Assembly (NCBI GenBank): GCA_020809705.1
Contig: CP085833.1
Span: forward strand, 620,001 to 684,000
Origin: Calonectria ilicicola
Lineage: Eukaryota > Ascomycota > Sordariomycetes > Hypocreales > Nectriaceae
Length of the DNA: 64,000 nucleotides
Reading direction: 5' to 3'
In this document: piece by piece, positions 22,453 to 34,388 of the stretch
Position numbering within the stretch: position 1 is the first letter of the stretch
Layout: each line of letters opens with the position of its first letter
Notes under the pieces: model-generated
The model's database searches: none
Told to the model about the DNA's origin: nothing
The model's input: the letters and a program-made list of their open reading frames with translations, nothing else
Translations under genes and position numbers: made by a program

Positions 22453-25325
22453 ATGCCCTCTTCAAACACCCGGATAACTGGTCGTCCGGCAGGGGCGGAG
22501 CTGCCAGCTTCTCCCTCACAACTCAAGCGGTCTGTGCCTGTGTCTCGTGTCGCTTGCTACAAGTGCCGATCCCAGAAGGTATGTGTTCATATACCTGCGT
22601 TAGGTTACCCACAAGCTTCGAAACGGATAGCTGAATGTATAGTTCTAGTTAAAATGCAGCAAAGAAACTCCTTCTTGTTCAAGATGCGTAAGACGTAAAG
22701 CAGTCTGTCAATATCCGCCACTGCCCAACCGCAAGCAGCTGGCGGCTGAGCGCAAGATGCGATATGACGCCCGAGGGAATCGCAACTCGTCGAATGCGGA
22801 TTCAACAGGGATACAGCAACAAACCCAGCACATCTCAGTGGAAGAAGAATATACTCCTACTCGACTTGAACATCAAGCAACCAATCAGTTGCTCCCTCAA
22901 CCATCTGAATCAAGTCAGCCTTTAGGCCTAAACAAGAGAGCCCTGGGTTCTGAGCTGAACAATTCCTCCCAGTCTATAGCCAGGACTAACCAATCCGATT
23001 GCACTGATCAGAATACCTTTAGGTCTGAGACTGCCCGGGAAATGTTGGTTGATAGTGCTGAACAATTCACCTTTGACTTTGGCGAATCTTGTCCACAGCA
23101 GGAAGCTAGCCCTCATGTAAGCCAATGGAATCTCCTAGAACATGGAATATTTTCAATTGATGCCTCCCATAGTTAGAGACAGACCATCGGCGTGATGATG
23201 CCATTTCTCGCTCCTGTGAACATTGCCAAGGAGAGAGTACATACCTTCACCCACTCAACGGGGTTAATCCCAATTCACTCCCTCCGCGAGCGATCGGATT
23301 AGCTATGATAGAGATATACTTTGAACGGGTATACAATAGCAAGCTCATGTTTGACATGTCTCATTTCATTGAGAGATACCTCAAAGGAATGCACCCAGAC
23401 CTTCTCTTGCGCGCTGTCTTCGCCCTATCCACGTTGTATGAAAGCCGAGGCACTCCCCAACCCTTTCCTTATTCCGATGAGATACCACGGTTTTAATGAC
23501 ACTATTGCATGCAGGTTCCTCAAATCCGACAGGTCTTCTAGTGAGACTTTAGTTCATCAGCTTGAAGTGCCAGAGTTGACCATGTTGAAGTGTTTTCACA
23601 AGAACGGTATCGAATGGGCCAATGAAGCCAGCCGTGGGGCGCTTGCTCTGGCGGATAAGCCATCATTAAGCATAATCCAGACTCTTGAATGTTTGACCCT
23701 TTACTGGTTTGGTGTCGGAGAGATGACTCGCGCGTCTGTGCATGTAAGTATGCCATCCTTGGCGCGTTCTACATCCTATTCACATCGGATGCTAATATAG
23801 TTGCTGTCTTTAGCCCTTGCCTACCATTTATGTCATAATCTAGGTTACAATCGGCCATTACCAATTTCTCGCCAAATGCAGCAAGATAAGTTAGAAGAGG
23901 AAGAGAAGATACGGTGTTTCTGGGCCTGTTGGTGCTCCAACGTAGTCGGTGGCCGTCCTAGAGTCTTTTCAAGGATCGCATGGTTAGATGCGGCTTGGTT
24001 GCCATTGCCTTCAGCATTATCACGAGTGTCTAACAAGGACAACCAAGTTGATACAGAAACAATGGATGAAAACTGGCAGTGTGTGCCCTGCAACAACATT
24101 CAGCGCGTCTCCAGCATGAATGGCCATTTCGGGTCAAGCTTGCTCAGTGAACTGATTAAGGTAATGGGAATCTGGTATGGCTCTTTCCTCTCATAGCCTT
24201 TTCTCGTTAATAAATAAAACCCTGTGATTAGGATTCGAGTTCGGGAACTTGCCTTGATTGAGTCCACTGAAGATCTGATCAGTGAAAGAAAGTTTCTTGT
24301 GGACGCCCTTACTCGTATCGAAGAATCGAAATCCTTCCCGCCCCATCCGAATCTTTTTTGCGACTCTTTGAGCGAAGTCGAAATGATTTTTCAGATTCGA
24401 AGCATGTACAACCTCTGTGTCATTTTCATCCATGCGTCCTTAATGCCGTTATTCACTGGCCGAAGAATTAAACGAGATCTAATACCTGAACATCTTTGGA
24501 AGGAATCCATCGACGCCATCATCAAGCAGGCGTGTCTAGCAGGAGAACTCGCCTCTTCTTATTTGTCAGTGCCACGAGATGTTACAAAACTGAACCCCAC
24601 AGTTGGATATAGTGTGTTTGTCTCTGGGTCAGTGCTTGTTATGATGAAGCGACTCCAAGATAAGGCTCAGTTGCATGGACACTTGCATGGACAGTCCTCA
24701 AAATATCATCCGATGATTGAGCCTCAGTGGGTCAGATCGATCGTGTCTCTTTTGGAATTGCTTGGTCGTAATTGGCAGCCACTCCAACGGTTTGTATGTT
24801 GATTTGATCCAACTTCCCTAGAATGCGTGAGCTGATCAATAACTTGGTGGTGCGCAGGCAGTAAAATTAAAACAGGTATCTGCGCCTCAATCAGATGAAA
24901 TTCGAAATCCTGAGCCATGTATCTCTGATCCAAGCCTATCAGGGGCTACGAATACAGTGTCTGAAACGGGGACAACAGAACTAGACGCTGCTTCATTGGT
25001 GTTATCAGAGTATATCCCCGGTAACAAAGCTTGCTCTTCGTTGGACACAATGCTAAGCAGAGAGATTCAATCTTTTGTCGCTTGGATATCTTCGCGATTC
25101 TTCCAAGAGCGAACATCTTTAAACCAAACACCCTCAAACCTTGCTGCTGCACCCCATTCTTTGGCCATTGACAACTGTACACCTGAAGAGTCTATATGTG
25201 GTAATGCACAGGACAAGGCTCCAAGGGAGCAAATACATATCCCTCTTGAAGGTGATTTTGATATGGAGCAGTGGTCTGCGATTTTCCCACTAGATGATCC
25301 CTTTTTCGCCTTCATCCATCAGTAG
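22453..25325 (+). CDS. Zn2Cys6 transcription factor with fungal middle-homology region
   Basis: Nuclear regulator. Seven exons (22453-22578, 22649-23116, 23173-23435, 23515-23743, 23801-24174, 24232-24793, 24858-25325) join in phase to 829 residues. The zinc cluster is split by intron 1 and reads Cys35-X2-Cys38-X6-Cys45-X6-Cys52-X2-Cys55-X6-Cys62, followed by the basic linker NRKQLAAERK. The middle-homology region runs from about residue 230 (IEIYFERVYNSKLMF) through the typical EEKIRCFWACWCSN. The C-terminus is acidic with aromatic residues, as in activation domains. The intron 5 donor TG|GTATGG was preferred over the nearby GTAATG because only it keeps the frame. It sits inside the block whose promoters share TCGGNCCGA and has that motif upstream, so it is the natural candidate regulator. 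Confidence 0.9.
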
Positions 25326-25710
25326 GAGAAGTGCTCCACGTTTATAGGGAGGAAATGAGAGATTTGGGTGGGTATCCACTCGATTTGACAGTACTGGTTG
25401 GACTGGAACGCAGGAATCCACGTTGGAAGTTAGTTGAATAAGAAGTCGTCGATGGGAGGGACACACACCCACTGGTCTTATGAAAGTAGAAGATTGTGGT
25501 GGCACTAGGATTGCTTTTTGTTATTGATCTTTTCTTGCTTGATGATGCCGTATTTATTTATCTTCCCCGAGACAAAATAAATTTCTTCGTTGCTAGCTAG
25601 GTTCACCCATTTGTAGTAGCTGCATGTTAGGAGTGGCTGATGGTTTGATCATTCATAAAAGAGGCTGCTGCGCTTTCAAGGGAGTGTGATATTCTAGATG
25701 GTTTCCCTCA

Positions 25711-26011
25711 TCGGACCGGTATTTTCTCTTCGGCCCGAGTTGAAATAGCCCCGATGCTTCGCAACGACAGATCGGACCGGAATTAGTCATATTGATGAGT
25801 AGATTCCGTACTTGCATAGAGCGCTTAATGATGTACCAGCTTGGGAATTAACTTTCATCGGCAGGGGAGAAGTATACAGCGTCGAATTAATGAAATGGAA
25901 TCACCGATATGGAATACACTGTTACTGGGTGCGTGAGGTCGTTTGGGAACGAACCAGTCCGAATTGATTGAGCTTGTCTACAATTTTTTAGGTGTTGCAC
26001 CTTCGGGCCGG
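25711..26011. promoter_or_regulatory. Four TCGGNCCG(A/G) sites upstream of fumarylacetoacetase
   Basis: One perfect copy is at 25730-25738 (N = C). One-mismatch copies are at 25711-25719 and 25772-25780 (both TCGGACCGG) and 26003-26011 (TCGGGCCGG). All lie between the regulator's stop and the fumarylacetoacetase ATG at 26151, which is preceded by a C/T-rich leader. Confidence 0.6.
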
Positions 26012-26150
26012 TACAATAACATGCCTCACAAACTGTTGCTCTTAAAGGTGGCTTCGGGTAGCTAAGAATCTAAGTATTCTAAACCAAAACTTTCTTCACA
26101 CATTTGCCTACCAAACCTTCTTCCACCCTTCTTTCTAGTACACAGAAAAA

Positions 26151-27847
26151 ATGCCTGTTTTATCTCCGGTTTCAGTCGCACCAGACAGCCCCTTCACTTT
26201 ATCAAATCTACCTTATGGGGTTTTCAGTGCCCCAGATCTAGGCTTGGTACGCGCTGCTATTCTGGTATTGAATAGTGTTTCATCTAATATCAACAACAGA
26301 CCCCCCGTGTTGGAACAATCTTGGGAGACCATGTCGTCGACTTGTCAGTGATTGCACAACACGGACTTTTCAACGGCGTGTTCCCCCAGGATTCATTGTC
26401 CGTAAGCGTTTTGTCTGCAGTAAGTCGCCCATTGACAATATATTATTTTTCATAAACTTGATAGCTCTGTCAAGTAATAGTATATATATCTTTTAATAAT
26501 CACGGCCTATAGTCAGATCTTCATGCACTTGCTGAACGTCCTGCTGCGGAGAGACAAAATTTGCGTCAAAGATTAACGGAATTGCTTTCCTCTGAGACCT
26601 CTGACTTGATCCAAAACAAGTCCGTGAGTAATAGGGCGTTCATACGGAGTAACCTGGTCAAGATGCATCTGCCTTTTCGCATCTCTAACTTTAGTGACCT
26701 CACCAGCTCGGCCGTGCACTTTACAAACGTAAGCTAAAGCCCTCTCACTGAAGGCAATCCTTATCACTAGTTCTTGGGCCTAATACACGAGTCCAGATGG
26801 CCAGGATTTACGGCGTTCCGCTGCCAGAGCAATTTCGAGAAATGCCGCAGGGTTACAATGGCCGAACGTCTTCGATTTTCCTCAGCGGAACAGATTTTCC
26901 CCGGCCGAAGGGACTGTTCCGTTTGGAAGGCGAACAAACTGCCACATACAACCCGACTCGCAAGCTGGACTTCGAGATAGAAATTGGTCTTTTCATTTCG
27001 AAGCCCCTTCCGAACGGAGCAATAGTGCCTGCGTCCGCCGCTGTGGGTGGGGATTGGGCACAGGATCATCTATTTGGGCTGGTGCTTATGAATGATTGGT
27101 CTGCTCGCGATGTGCAAGGCTATGAAAGCGGGCCTTTGGGCCCATTCCATGGCAAGAGCTTTGCCACTTCCCTATCTCCGTGGGTGGTCACTCTCGAAGC
27201 GCTTTTGGAGCCACAAAATCAAATCAAGCAACATAACAGTCGCCTAGGGTTTACCAGACCGGTCAAAGAGCTAGAATTATACGAGAAGCAGACAGGAATT
27301 TTTGACATTGAGCTCTCGGTCACAATTGATAGTAAGTCGTGAGTATTTCCAAAGTGTATTCTTTTTGTACTGACTATTCAAAAAAGGGCCAGGGAAAGGG
27401 ACAGCAGAAATCAGCATTTGCAACCTAGGATGTGCAATCTGGAGTCTTTATCAATTGATTTCGTATCAATCTCTCTCTGGCTGTGGGCTTAGAACCGGTG
27501 ATCTCATCGGGTCCGGCACTTTGTCGTCTGATGAGGTAAGTTATCCAGTTGGCATTTCAACCAGCGGTAGGAATCTGACTATTCTCACGCAGGAAACCAA
27601 GCCTTCTAAACCTCCCTTAACTAAACTTGCATGCTTGCAAGAAATCACATTGAGTGGCGCGAAGCCACTCAAGGTCCCGTCTGGTGAACACAATGAAGAA
27701 TTTGAAATTGGCTGGCTAGAGGATGGAGATGAGATTCGTGTTGAGGGCTGGGCACGGACTCCGACTGGTGTGAGATCTATTGGATTTGGGCAAGTCGTTG
27801 GACGAGTTCAACCCGTAGGCTCGCCAAACACTAAATATGTAATTTAA
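26151..27847 (+). CDS. Fumarylacetoacetase (FAH family)
   Basis: Would cleave fumarylacetoacetate, or a similar beta-diketone acid, to fumarate and acetoacetate, the last step of tyrosine/homogentisate breakdown in the cytosol. Six exons (26151-26246, 26300-26419, 26513-26728, 26797-27331, 27393-27535, 27593-27847) give 454 residues, near the usual 420-430. The N-terminal SH3-like domain begins with PFTLSNLPYGVF. The catalytic domain has GYNGRTSSI, EIEIGLFI, MNDWSARDVQGYE, PLGPFHGKSF and CGLRTGDLIGSGT, all FAH signatures with the metal-binding acids. Two donors fit at the end of exon 2 (26402 or 26420) and two acceptors before exon 5. No homogentisate dioxygenase or maleylacetoacetate isomerase lies beside it, so it may be a paralog serving another ring-cleavage route. 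Confidence 0.9.
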
Positions 27848-28122
27848 GTCTGCAAGATAGTCTAATGGCTGTGCTATTGACCACTATATCATAGGGCAAA
27901 AGATTGGTCAATAATCGCTATTACCTGTTGTCAATATTTTTTTTTTTCTTTTTTTAAATTTGGATTGAATGATCAAGCAGCTGGTATATAAAGCAGCATT
28001 CAATGCCTTGAATGTTTTCATTATGAAATAAATAAAGCTTTCAGTTGTTTTATTTACCACGAAACCGTCAATTCTTGGAGTTGATAAGCTGTTTATAATA
28101 CTGAACCGTATCAAAACCTCTC

Positions 28123-29571
28123 TCACACCTTTGTAAAGATCACCCATTGTTTACCTAAACACGCCCACCTGCTGAATGCAAAAGAAACTAGGCTTAGTGC
28201 CAAAACAGAACATAGAAAGATTACCATGAATCGAGAATCCAATGCCTCAACCAGCTCGCCGCCGATAGGGATACAAACCAAAGTGGCTAGGCTGGCAATG
28301 AAGTACACTGACCCGTAGTATCTCCCAAACTCCTCCGCTTTGCAAAGTTGACCAATGCAGGCAGGTATCAAAGCCATCCATGATCCCGTACCGAATCCAA
28401 AGAATGCTGTGAATGCATATAGCGCCCCAAGCGACTTGTCACCTAGGGGCAGCCAGAGTACAAGCATCCAGAACAGCGTAAATATGATCATCAGGAATAG
28501 GGTATTGAACCTCCCGATTTTATCGGAGAAATAACCCGGACCGAAGCGGCCTAGGCAAGAGACGCCGTTTAGAACAGCAATGAGGTAGAAGCCTGTGTCT
28601 GGCGGGTAGTGAGGTTGAAGGGTCGCGTATGTCGGTAAAAGCCCCAAGGTGCTGAAAAGGACCACCTCAAGGCCGAAGACGCTGCAAGTTAGTAGTATGA
28701 ATCGTAAGTCGCTGAATAACGAGAAAGAGATGACACTTCTATCATTAGACGCAGGTGACGGCCGGATCCGAGGTTTGATGAGAATGTTGCCCAGGATCAG
28801 CGTAAACACAGAGATGAAGCCCACAATCCGAAGCGACCAGCTGTAGCCGTATCGAGGAAATGTGGAGCGAAGAATGATGGGAATAACCAAACCGCCAAAG
28901 GAGGAGCCGATCATGGCTATGCCCTGTGTTAGGCCCCTGCGCTCTTTAAACCAATGGGAAACAAGGGCAAGACTAGTCGTTGTCAACGTGGCACCGGTGA
29001 CACCTCCTAGGACGCCGCAGCACAGAATCAACTGCCAGAACTTTGTGCACTCGGCAAGCAGAAAGATCATGGCGATATAACCTACACTACCTAGTAGCAC
29101 AAGCCATCGAGAGCCATACCGATCAAAGAGGGGCCCAACCCAGATACCGAGGGCTAGCGAGAGATAGACGAAGACGGACGGAATCCAACCAATATCGCGG
29201 GTTGAGTAATTTGAGAGCTGGTGTTCACTCCAATAGTCTTGGAAAGTCCCAATGGAGACCATTAATCCAAAAGAGGGGAACAAAATGAGAAATGAACCCA
29301 TGACAACGAGCCATGCTCTAATACCCCCCTCTGGGAAAGTCTCTTCCGGGTCTCGATTGGTGAGGGCTTTCTCGTGTGTCTTGCCTTGTGAATTGGGTTC
29401 TTTTTGGGCATGACCAACAGAGCTCCTGGGAGGCCATCGCTCAGTATCTACTTTGTTTGACCCGATAGCGTCCCGCCCATTCTCAGGGTCGAACTCGGAG
29501 GACACCACTTCGTACTCTTGTTTGGATAGGGTGCCCTGCTGCTGCTTGTCTGAGCTTGATATTGGGTCCAT
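28123..29571 (-). CDS. MFS carrier, monocarboxylate (MCT/MCH)-like
   Basis: Plasma-membrane carrier of the major facilitator superfamily, MCT group, whose fungal members move monocarboxylates, riboflavin or unknown acids. A single exon codes for 482 residues. A charged N-terminal tail of about 80 residues precedes FPEGGIRAWLVVMGSFLILF, the MCT-typical entry to helix 1. Twelve hydrophobic segments follow, with a loop motif FDRYGSRW after helix 2 and SHWFKERRGLTQGIA after helix 4, both hallmarks of the group. The end CLGKQW is also typical. The next gene towards 30 kb is a permease in the same orientation. The gene is not accompanied by the TCGGNCCGA motif. Confidence 0.9.
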   Translation of the reverse strand: MDPISSSDKQQQGTLSKQEYEVVSSEFDPENGRDAIGSNKVDTERWPPRSSVGHAQKEPNSQGKTHEKALTNRDPEETFPEGGIRAWLVVMGSFLILFPSFGLMVSIGTFQDYWSEHQLSNYSTRDIGWIPSVFVYLSLALGIWVGPLFDRYGSRWLVLLGSVGYIAMIFLLAECTKFWQLILCCGVLGGVTGATLTTTSLALVSHWFKERRGLTQGIAMIGSSFGGLVIPIILRSTFPRYGYSWSLRIVGFISVFTLILGNILIKPRIRPSPASNDRSVISFSLFSDLRFILLTCSVFGLEVVLFSTLGLLPTYATLQPHYPPDTGFYLIAVLNGVSCLGRFGPGYFSDKIGRFNTLFLMIIFTLFWMLVLWLPLGDKSLGALYAFTAFFGFGTGSWMALIPACIGQLCKAEEFGRYYGSVYFIASLATLVCIPIGGELVEALDSRFMVIFLCSVLALSLVSFAFSRWACLGKQWVIFTKV

Positions 29572-30081
29572 CTGAGCTCTGATGTGTAGAAGAGGACGTA
29601 AAGAAGTGAAGAGTGTCTAAAAACGCTACCGAAACAATGTTGCAGAGCGTTATTCGCCTGACTCGTTCTTCTTATCGCCCTACGAGGATTGAGGGCTGCT
29701 TGATCCCCGCGCCTCCGGAGCGAAAGTCCAGCCTGCCTGCGGGATATGCACCCGTAGTCATAGTTATGGAGCCCGCAGTGGACCGCTGTGGCATCGGAAC
29801 CAATAGCAAGCGGCACTTCCCTAATAGATCGTTACGGCCTGATCCACCTTTCCGGCTCTACTCTCCGAAACCCATTCCTGCCTCCTTATAAACACCGATA
29901 TTGTTTTATATATAAGACTAGAATATATTTTACATACGCAGATATGAGAATGTCCTCCCAGAGTGCGCACTACTAGCTTTTAAATATCGGGATTTAATTA
30001 CTTATCAATAAGCAGTTGGTCTGGGGTCTAAGGAAATAGTCATGACAGTATATAGAAAGGTAATTGCCATACATAGATCTA
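29572..30081. other. Intergenic, no supported gene
   Basis: Promoter of the MCT-like carrier and 3' flank of the amino-acid permease. No motif of note was seen. Confidence 0.5.
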
Positions 30082-31677
30082 TCACTCTTTCTTGTGGGGC
30101 ACATTAGTAGGTTCGTTTACAGCGACCGGCTCAATCCCTTCTTGGACCAGGACAATTGGACCGGAGAACTTCCTGTGGCCATATGTAAAATACCACAGGA
30201 TGCTAACAACGCCGAATCCGGTGAAGACGACACTGGCATAATTCATGGTCTCTGCCGTGGCCGGCAAGGACACAGGCATGCAGAACAGCACAAGAGAAAA
30301 TCCGATCCAAACAACCGACACCAGATTCACGACGAAACCGAACGGGCGCAATGAGTATGGTGACCGTTGTACGTTTTTTCTTTTCCGAAGGAGTGAGATG
30401 AGAATCGGCATTCCGTATGACGTTGAAAGGCAAATGGTCGCGGTTCCGGTGAAAGAGTTGAAAGCAGCTGAAGAGCCAAAGTAGATTGGACCAAGGCAAA
30501 AGTTGACTAGCGTCCCAAGATATATTGCGTTGAGGGGGACTTCAAGGCGGGCATTAATACGACTCCATAGATGATAACCTGGGATCGCTCCATCCCGAGC
30601 GAAAGCGTATGTGTAGCGACTCGACACCGTGACAGATCCAATGCTAGCAAAAAGGAAAACCCCAATAATTAGAATGAGAAGGCAGAACGCCCCCGCTTCT
30701 GAACCAGTGACGAGTTTAAAAAGCAGTGCAATAGGTTGCCCGCTGGTGACATCGAGAAGTAGCTCAATATTTGGTAGAGTTACCAGGACGGGAATCAAAA
30801 AGGCTAGACCCAGGAAGCCAGCAACAGCCACGGATATAACCATTGCTCGAGGGACCTCAAGATGAGGGTTATGAACTTCCTCGCAGAGTGATGAAATCAA
30901 CCCGTAGCCCAGCATTACATAGCCTCCTTGTAAGAGGCCAACAAAGAATGACCAGCCCGTAGGCCAGCCACTTGCTGAGGCATCGTAGTGTGCAAAAATG
31001 TATTTTCCAGAATGTCGATTCTTGCTGGTGGCGAGCAGTGTGATAAAAATGATGACAATTGTGGCGGTTGTCCAAGCGATACAGGCGGTGTTGATGGCGG
31101 TCAAGTACTTCCTCCCGAAGACATTCACAATGGAAGAAAAGCAAGTAAACGCCCAAAATAATACAACGGTCTGCCATGTTGTTGGAACATAGTCCTCATG
31201 CCACAGTGTAACAGCTGAGAGCACAATCTGGGCACCAGAGAAGTTGATGCTGACAGTAACCAGCCAGTTACCCACGAGATTGAGCCATCCAGTGACCCAT
31301 GATGCGACGGGGGCGAAGCGAGGCGTCGACAACATGGCTGACCAAAAGTAAGGCCCACCAGCCGTAGGATATATGGCGCATATTTCGGCCATTGAAGCTG
31401 CAATACAGATGGAGACAGCCGTCACGAATACCCAACCCCAGAGGACAGTCACTGACTGCCCGTTGATTAAGGTGATGTACAGGGTGCTTGACAACCCAAA
31501 CGGAACACCCATAATTGCAACTGACCTGTTATGGATATATTCAGTATTTACATGAAGAAAGAGGGACTCTTCAAACAGGAGGTTGCTGGCTTACAGACTA
31601 AGGATGGTCCGTATTGACAGAGACCTCTTCAGCTCATTTTTATAACCTAGATTGGATAAAACTTGATCTGCATCCAT
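30082..31677 (-). CDS. Amino-acid / GABA-type permease (APC superfamily)
   Basis: Plasma-membrane permease for amino acids, GABA or choline-like amines. A short first exon (31677-31595) and a long second exon (31525-30082), separated by a 69-bp intron, give 508 residues, the usual length. The N-terminal block LGYKNELKRSLSIRTILSLS leads into helix 1. The sequence MAEICAIYPTAGGPYFWSAM is the family signature around helix 2-3, followed by ten further hydrophobic segments and a charged C-terminal tail. Fungal relatives are often placed beside catabolic enzymes, and here an SDR and a monooxygenase follow. The substrate cannot be deduced. Confidence 0.9.
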
Positions 31678-32445
31678 CTTGAAGAACGAGGGAAAGGCTG
31701 CTGGATATTAGTGGCGGAAATGAACAGGCTGGGCATGGCAAAATGTTGAAGATGAGAATGCCGAGTGAAATGGACCTTTTATGGTCTTGTTGAACAACTA
31801 TTGGAACTGCACAATGGGCATACGATAAGGGCGATGCTGAAAAGTGTAATGAGCATGAATAAAGCCATATTTGACAAGATAAAAGATACGCCGAAGACGT
31901 TCTAGTCTTTTGCAAAAGGCACCACATTTTTCGGTTCTCCACCATCGCAAGGATGTTGGCCTTGTTGTCAGCTGGGAGTAGACACCATGGGCTCCTGACT
32001 CGATCCTATCGCGGGGGTGCTCACATTTTTATCTCAATGCGGTTTGGTGCGGTGTTTCCCCACACAACCATGGGCAGTCCGTAATCTGGTTGAGTACTTG
32101 GTGTGCAATTTTAAGTCATGAGCCCTGAAAACTTACTACGCGGTTTCATTTCATCAATACTGGATTAGTCAAACTGATGATGTCGCTTCGAGCGGTTCCA
32201 CGGGCGTGTCTGCTGACCAGTACCCACTTCGGGCGCATGGAAGATTGTGCAAGATTCAAGGGCTACGGGAGTGTAGGGTCAAGCACAGACCTTTGCCTGT
32301 TTGGAAAAGCTCACAACATGTTGGTCAACATAATTGTCTAGAATCCTACTAGAATCATCTGTAATGCTTAGAAATAGACAATTGGCTTGTGTTACATAAT
32401 TTCTAACGAGTACGTTGTTCAATTGCTCTACTTTAGATATCCAAC
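31678..32445. other. Intergenic, no supported gene
   Basis: Promoter of the permease and 3' flank of the SDR gene. A 101-codon frame on the minus strand has no splice partner or family resemblance. Confidence 0.5.
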
Positions 32446-33511
32446 CTATGCACTTGTGGTTTCAGAAAGGTCCATTCCCCAGCCCTTGGTGAGTAACTTT
32501 TTGGCAGCATTTTCAGACGCAACCATGTTGGATGCTATTGCGCCAGGACCGGAAGGACCAGGATCGTGATAGGCGGTCACAGGCCTAACCCGGCCCTTGG
32601 TCACCTCTAGGATAGTGCCACTGGTGATAGCGATGTCTTGCTTGGTCTCATCATACTCTCCAATCTGCGAGCTCATTTTATCTCTCTCGATCAAACAAAT
32701 CATAGCTTCAGCCACTTCCTCTGGACCAACCCACCCATCAGTAATGCTATCGATCATCGCCAGCTTCTCGGGGTTTTCAGTATACAGCGGAGTCTTGATA
32801 ATTCCTGGGGCCACGGCAGCAACCCGAATCCCAACGCTGTCAATGTCTTTGATAGATCTAACGAAACCACTAATGGCATGCTTGGAACAGTCGTACAAAG
32901 GCGTGGCAATGCTCGTGTCCTGGGCACTAGTCCTTGAAATTAAAATGATTGTCTTTGGAGTTGACGAGTTGGAGTTGAGAAATTTTGAGATAGCCAGCTG
33001 ACTGGTGCGAAGCGGGTGAACCAAGTTGATGTCAAGAAGAGCATATCGGTTTTCGGCAGGGGAATCGCGACTCTGTGGTGTTCCGGGGGGATACCAGAAG
33101 TTACTCCATGTCTATATCACGCAGATTGAAGGTCAGACTCCTGAGCTAATTCCTCAAGAAGCGGGAGCAATGACTCTGTAGATTAGAGTCAAAAACGAAA
33201 TGACTTACCGGCTCGTACACGCCAGCTCCAGGACAGACGATATCAACGACACCAAACTCGCGTTCTGCTGTCTGGAACATTCTTTCCAACTGAGCCCAGT
33301 CCCGGACATCGGTTTCCTGGAACACGGCACGGCCAAGGCCGTCGACCGCGCTGGAATGGTTCTGTACTACTTTCTCTGCCTCTGGCCTCAGCGATAGGTC
33401 GGAAAACACGACATTGCAGCCTTTCGACAAAAGTAGGGACGCAAAGGATAAATTAATGCCACTCCCAGCACCGGTAACGATAGCAGTCTTGCCTTTAACA
33501 GAGTGCGACAT
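32446..33511 (-). CDS. Short-chain dehydrogenase, 15-hydroxyprostaglandin-dehydrogenase-like
   Basis: NAD(P)-dependent oxidoreductase for secondary alcohols or ketones, cytosolic. Exons 33511-33209 and 33111-32446 (97-bp intron) give 322 residues. The nucleotide site is TGAGSGINLSFA and the acidic residue after strand 2 (FSDLS) favours NAD. The usual NNAG is changed to CPGAG. The active site has YDCSK (Tyr-X3-Lys); the serine expected 13 residues earlier is shifted, with Ser residues at 11 and 14. The blocks YEPTWSNFWYPPGT and NRYALLDINLVHPLRTSQLA match fungal members of this subgroup. An ATG at 33547 would add 12 residues. It is divergent from the monooxygenase at 34.4 kb, an arrangement common for enzymes of one pathway. 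Confidence 0.88.
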
Positions 33512-34388
33512 GATGTTGAAGAAGGGTTCGAAAATGGGAGGTACCAAAAACGAGCAATTGGTACGGGCGGTGCCGCAGTTTTCTTTGTCGAGAGCGGGAG
33601 TTAATAAGTGCTACTGAACCCAAGAACTAGTTCATTATTTCTCTAGATCTCTTAATAATATCCGGAGCGGCTCCCAATAATTCCACGGTTGCTTATGCAC
33701 GTGCTATTTTTGATCGCGTGAACTGTGACGGTGCAGTTGGTCCTGTTGGTTTGAAACTCGACCCTGGTGGATACTCATAGTTTTTGCCCATTTGGGAGAA
33801 GCATAAGAGTAGTGGTCGGTTAATAGCTGCATTCCACTCACACTATTTTTACTAGAGCTAATCGTATGCCACCTTCCTAGATTCCGTTTATTTAAATCCT
33901 CTCATAGATATGACCGAAGAGAGTTAGCATGAGCGTATATCCGAGGTAATCTATCCTCCATCGATAGTGGTCTCGTGGATGATTGGTTCAGCTCATGCGA
34001 CCTCACAGAAGAAGATAAGCTCGTTAAACAGTTCTGCGCCATTGGAGGCGGCCAGCATAGATCCATGAAACAATTTCAAGGATGGCCACAGTTACAGCAT
34101 CCGTTCCGAATTACCGATTATCATTGCTCTCATATCCCAAACAGCGCACCAGTCAAGTGCCTTAGCTCACACATTTGTCCAAACAGGGCTAGGCTACTCT
34201 ATCTTGTCTATCTATCATCTCAATAAGCCAAGCGGAATATATGCCGAGCGCACTCCCATTGTAAGTTTGGATGCGCTTTTAAGATGGAGTATTGAGTACG
34301 AACGCTTATCACACAATTTACTCCATTCTACTGTCTACCTAAAGCCTCCTGCTTCTTTGAACTATCTTCCTTTCGCCTTAGCTATATC
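33512..34388. other. Divergent promoter region of SDR and monooxygenase
   Basis: No gene is supported. The TCGGNCCGA palindrome seen at 16.8-26.0 kb was not found here. The last 80 bp before the monooxygenase ATG are C/T-rich. Confidence 0.5.
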
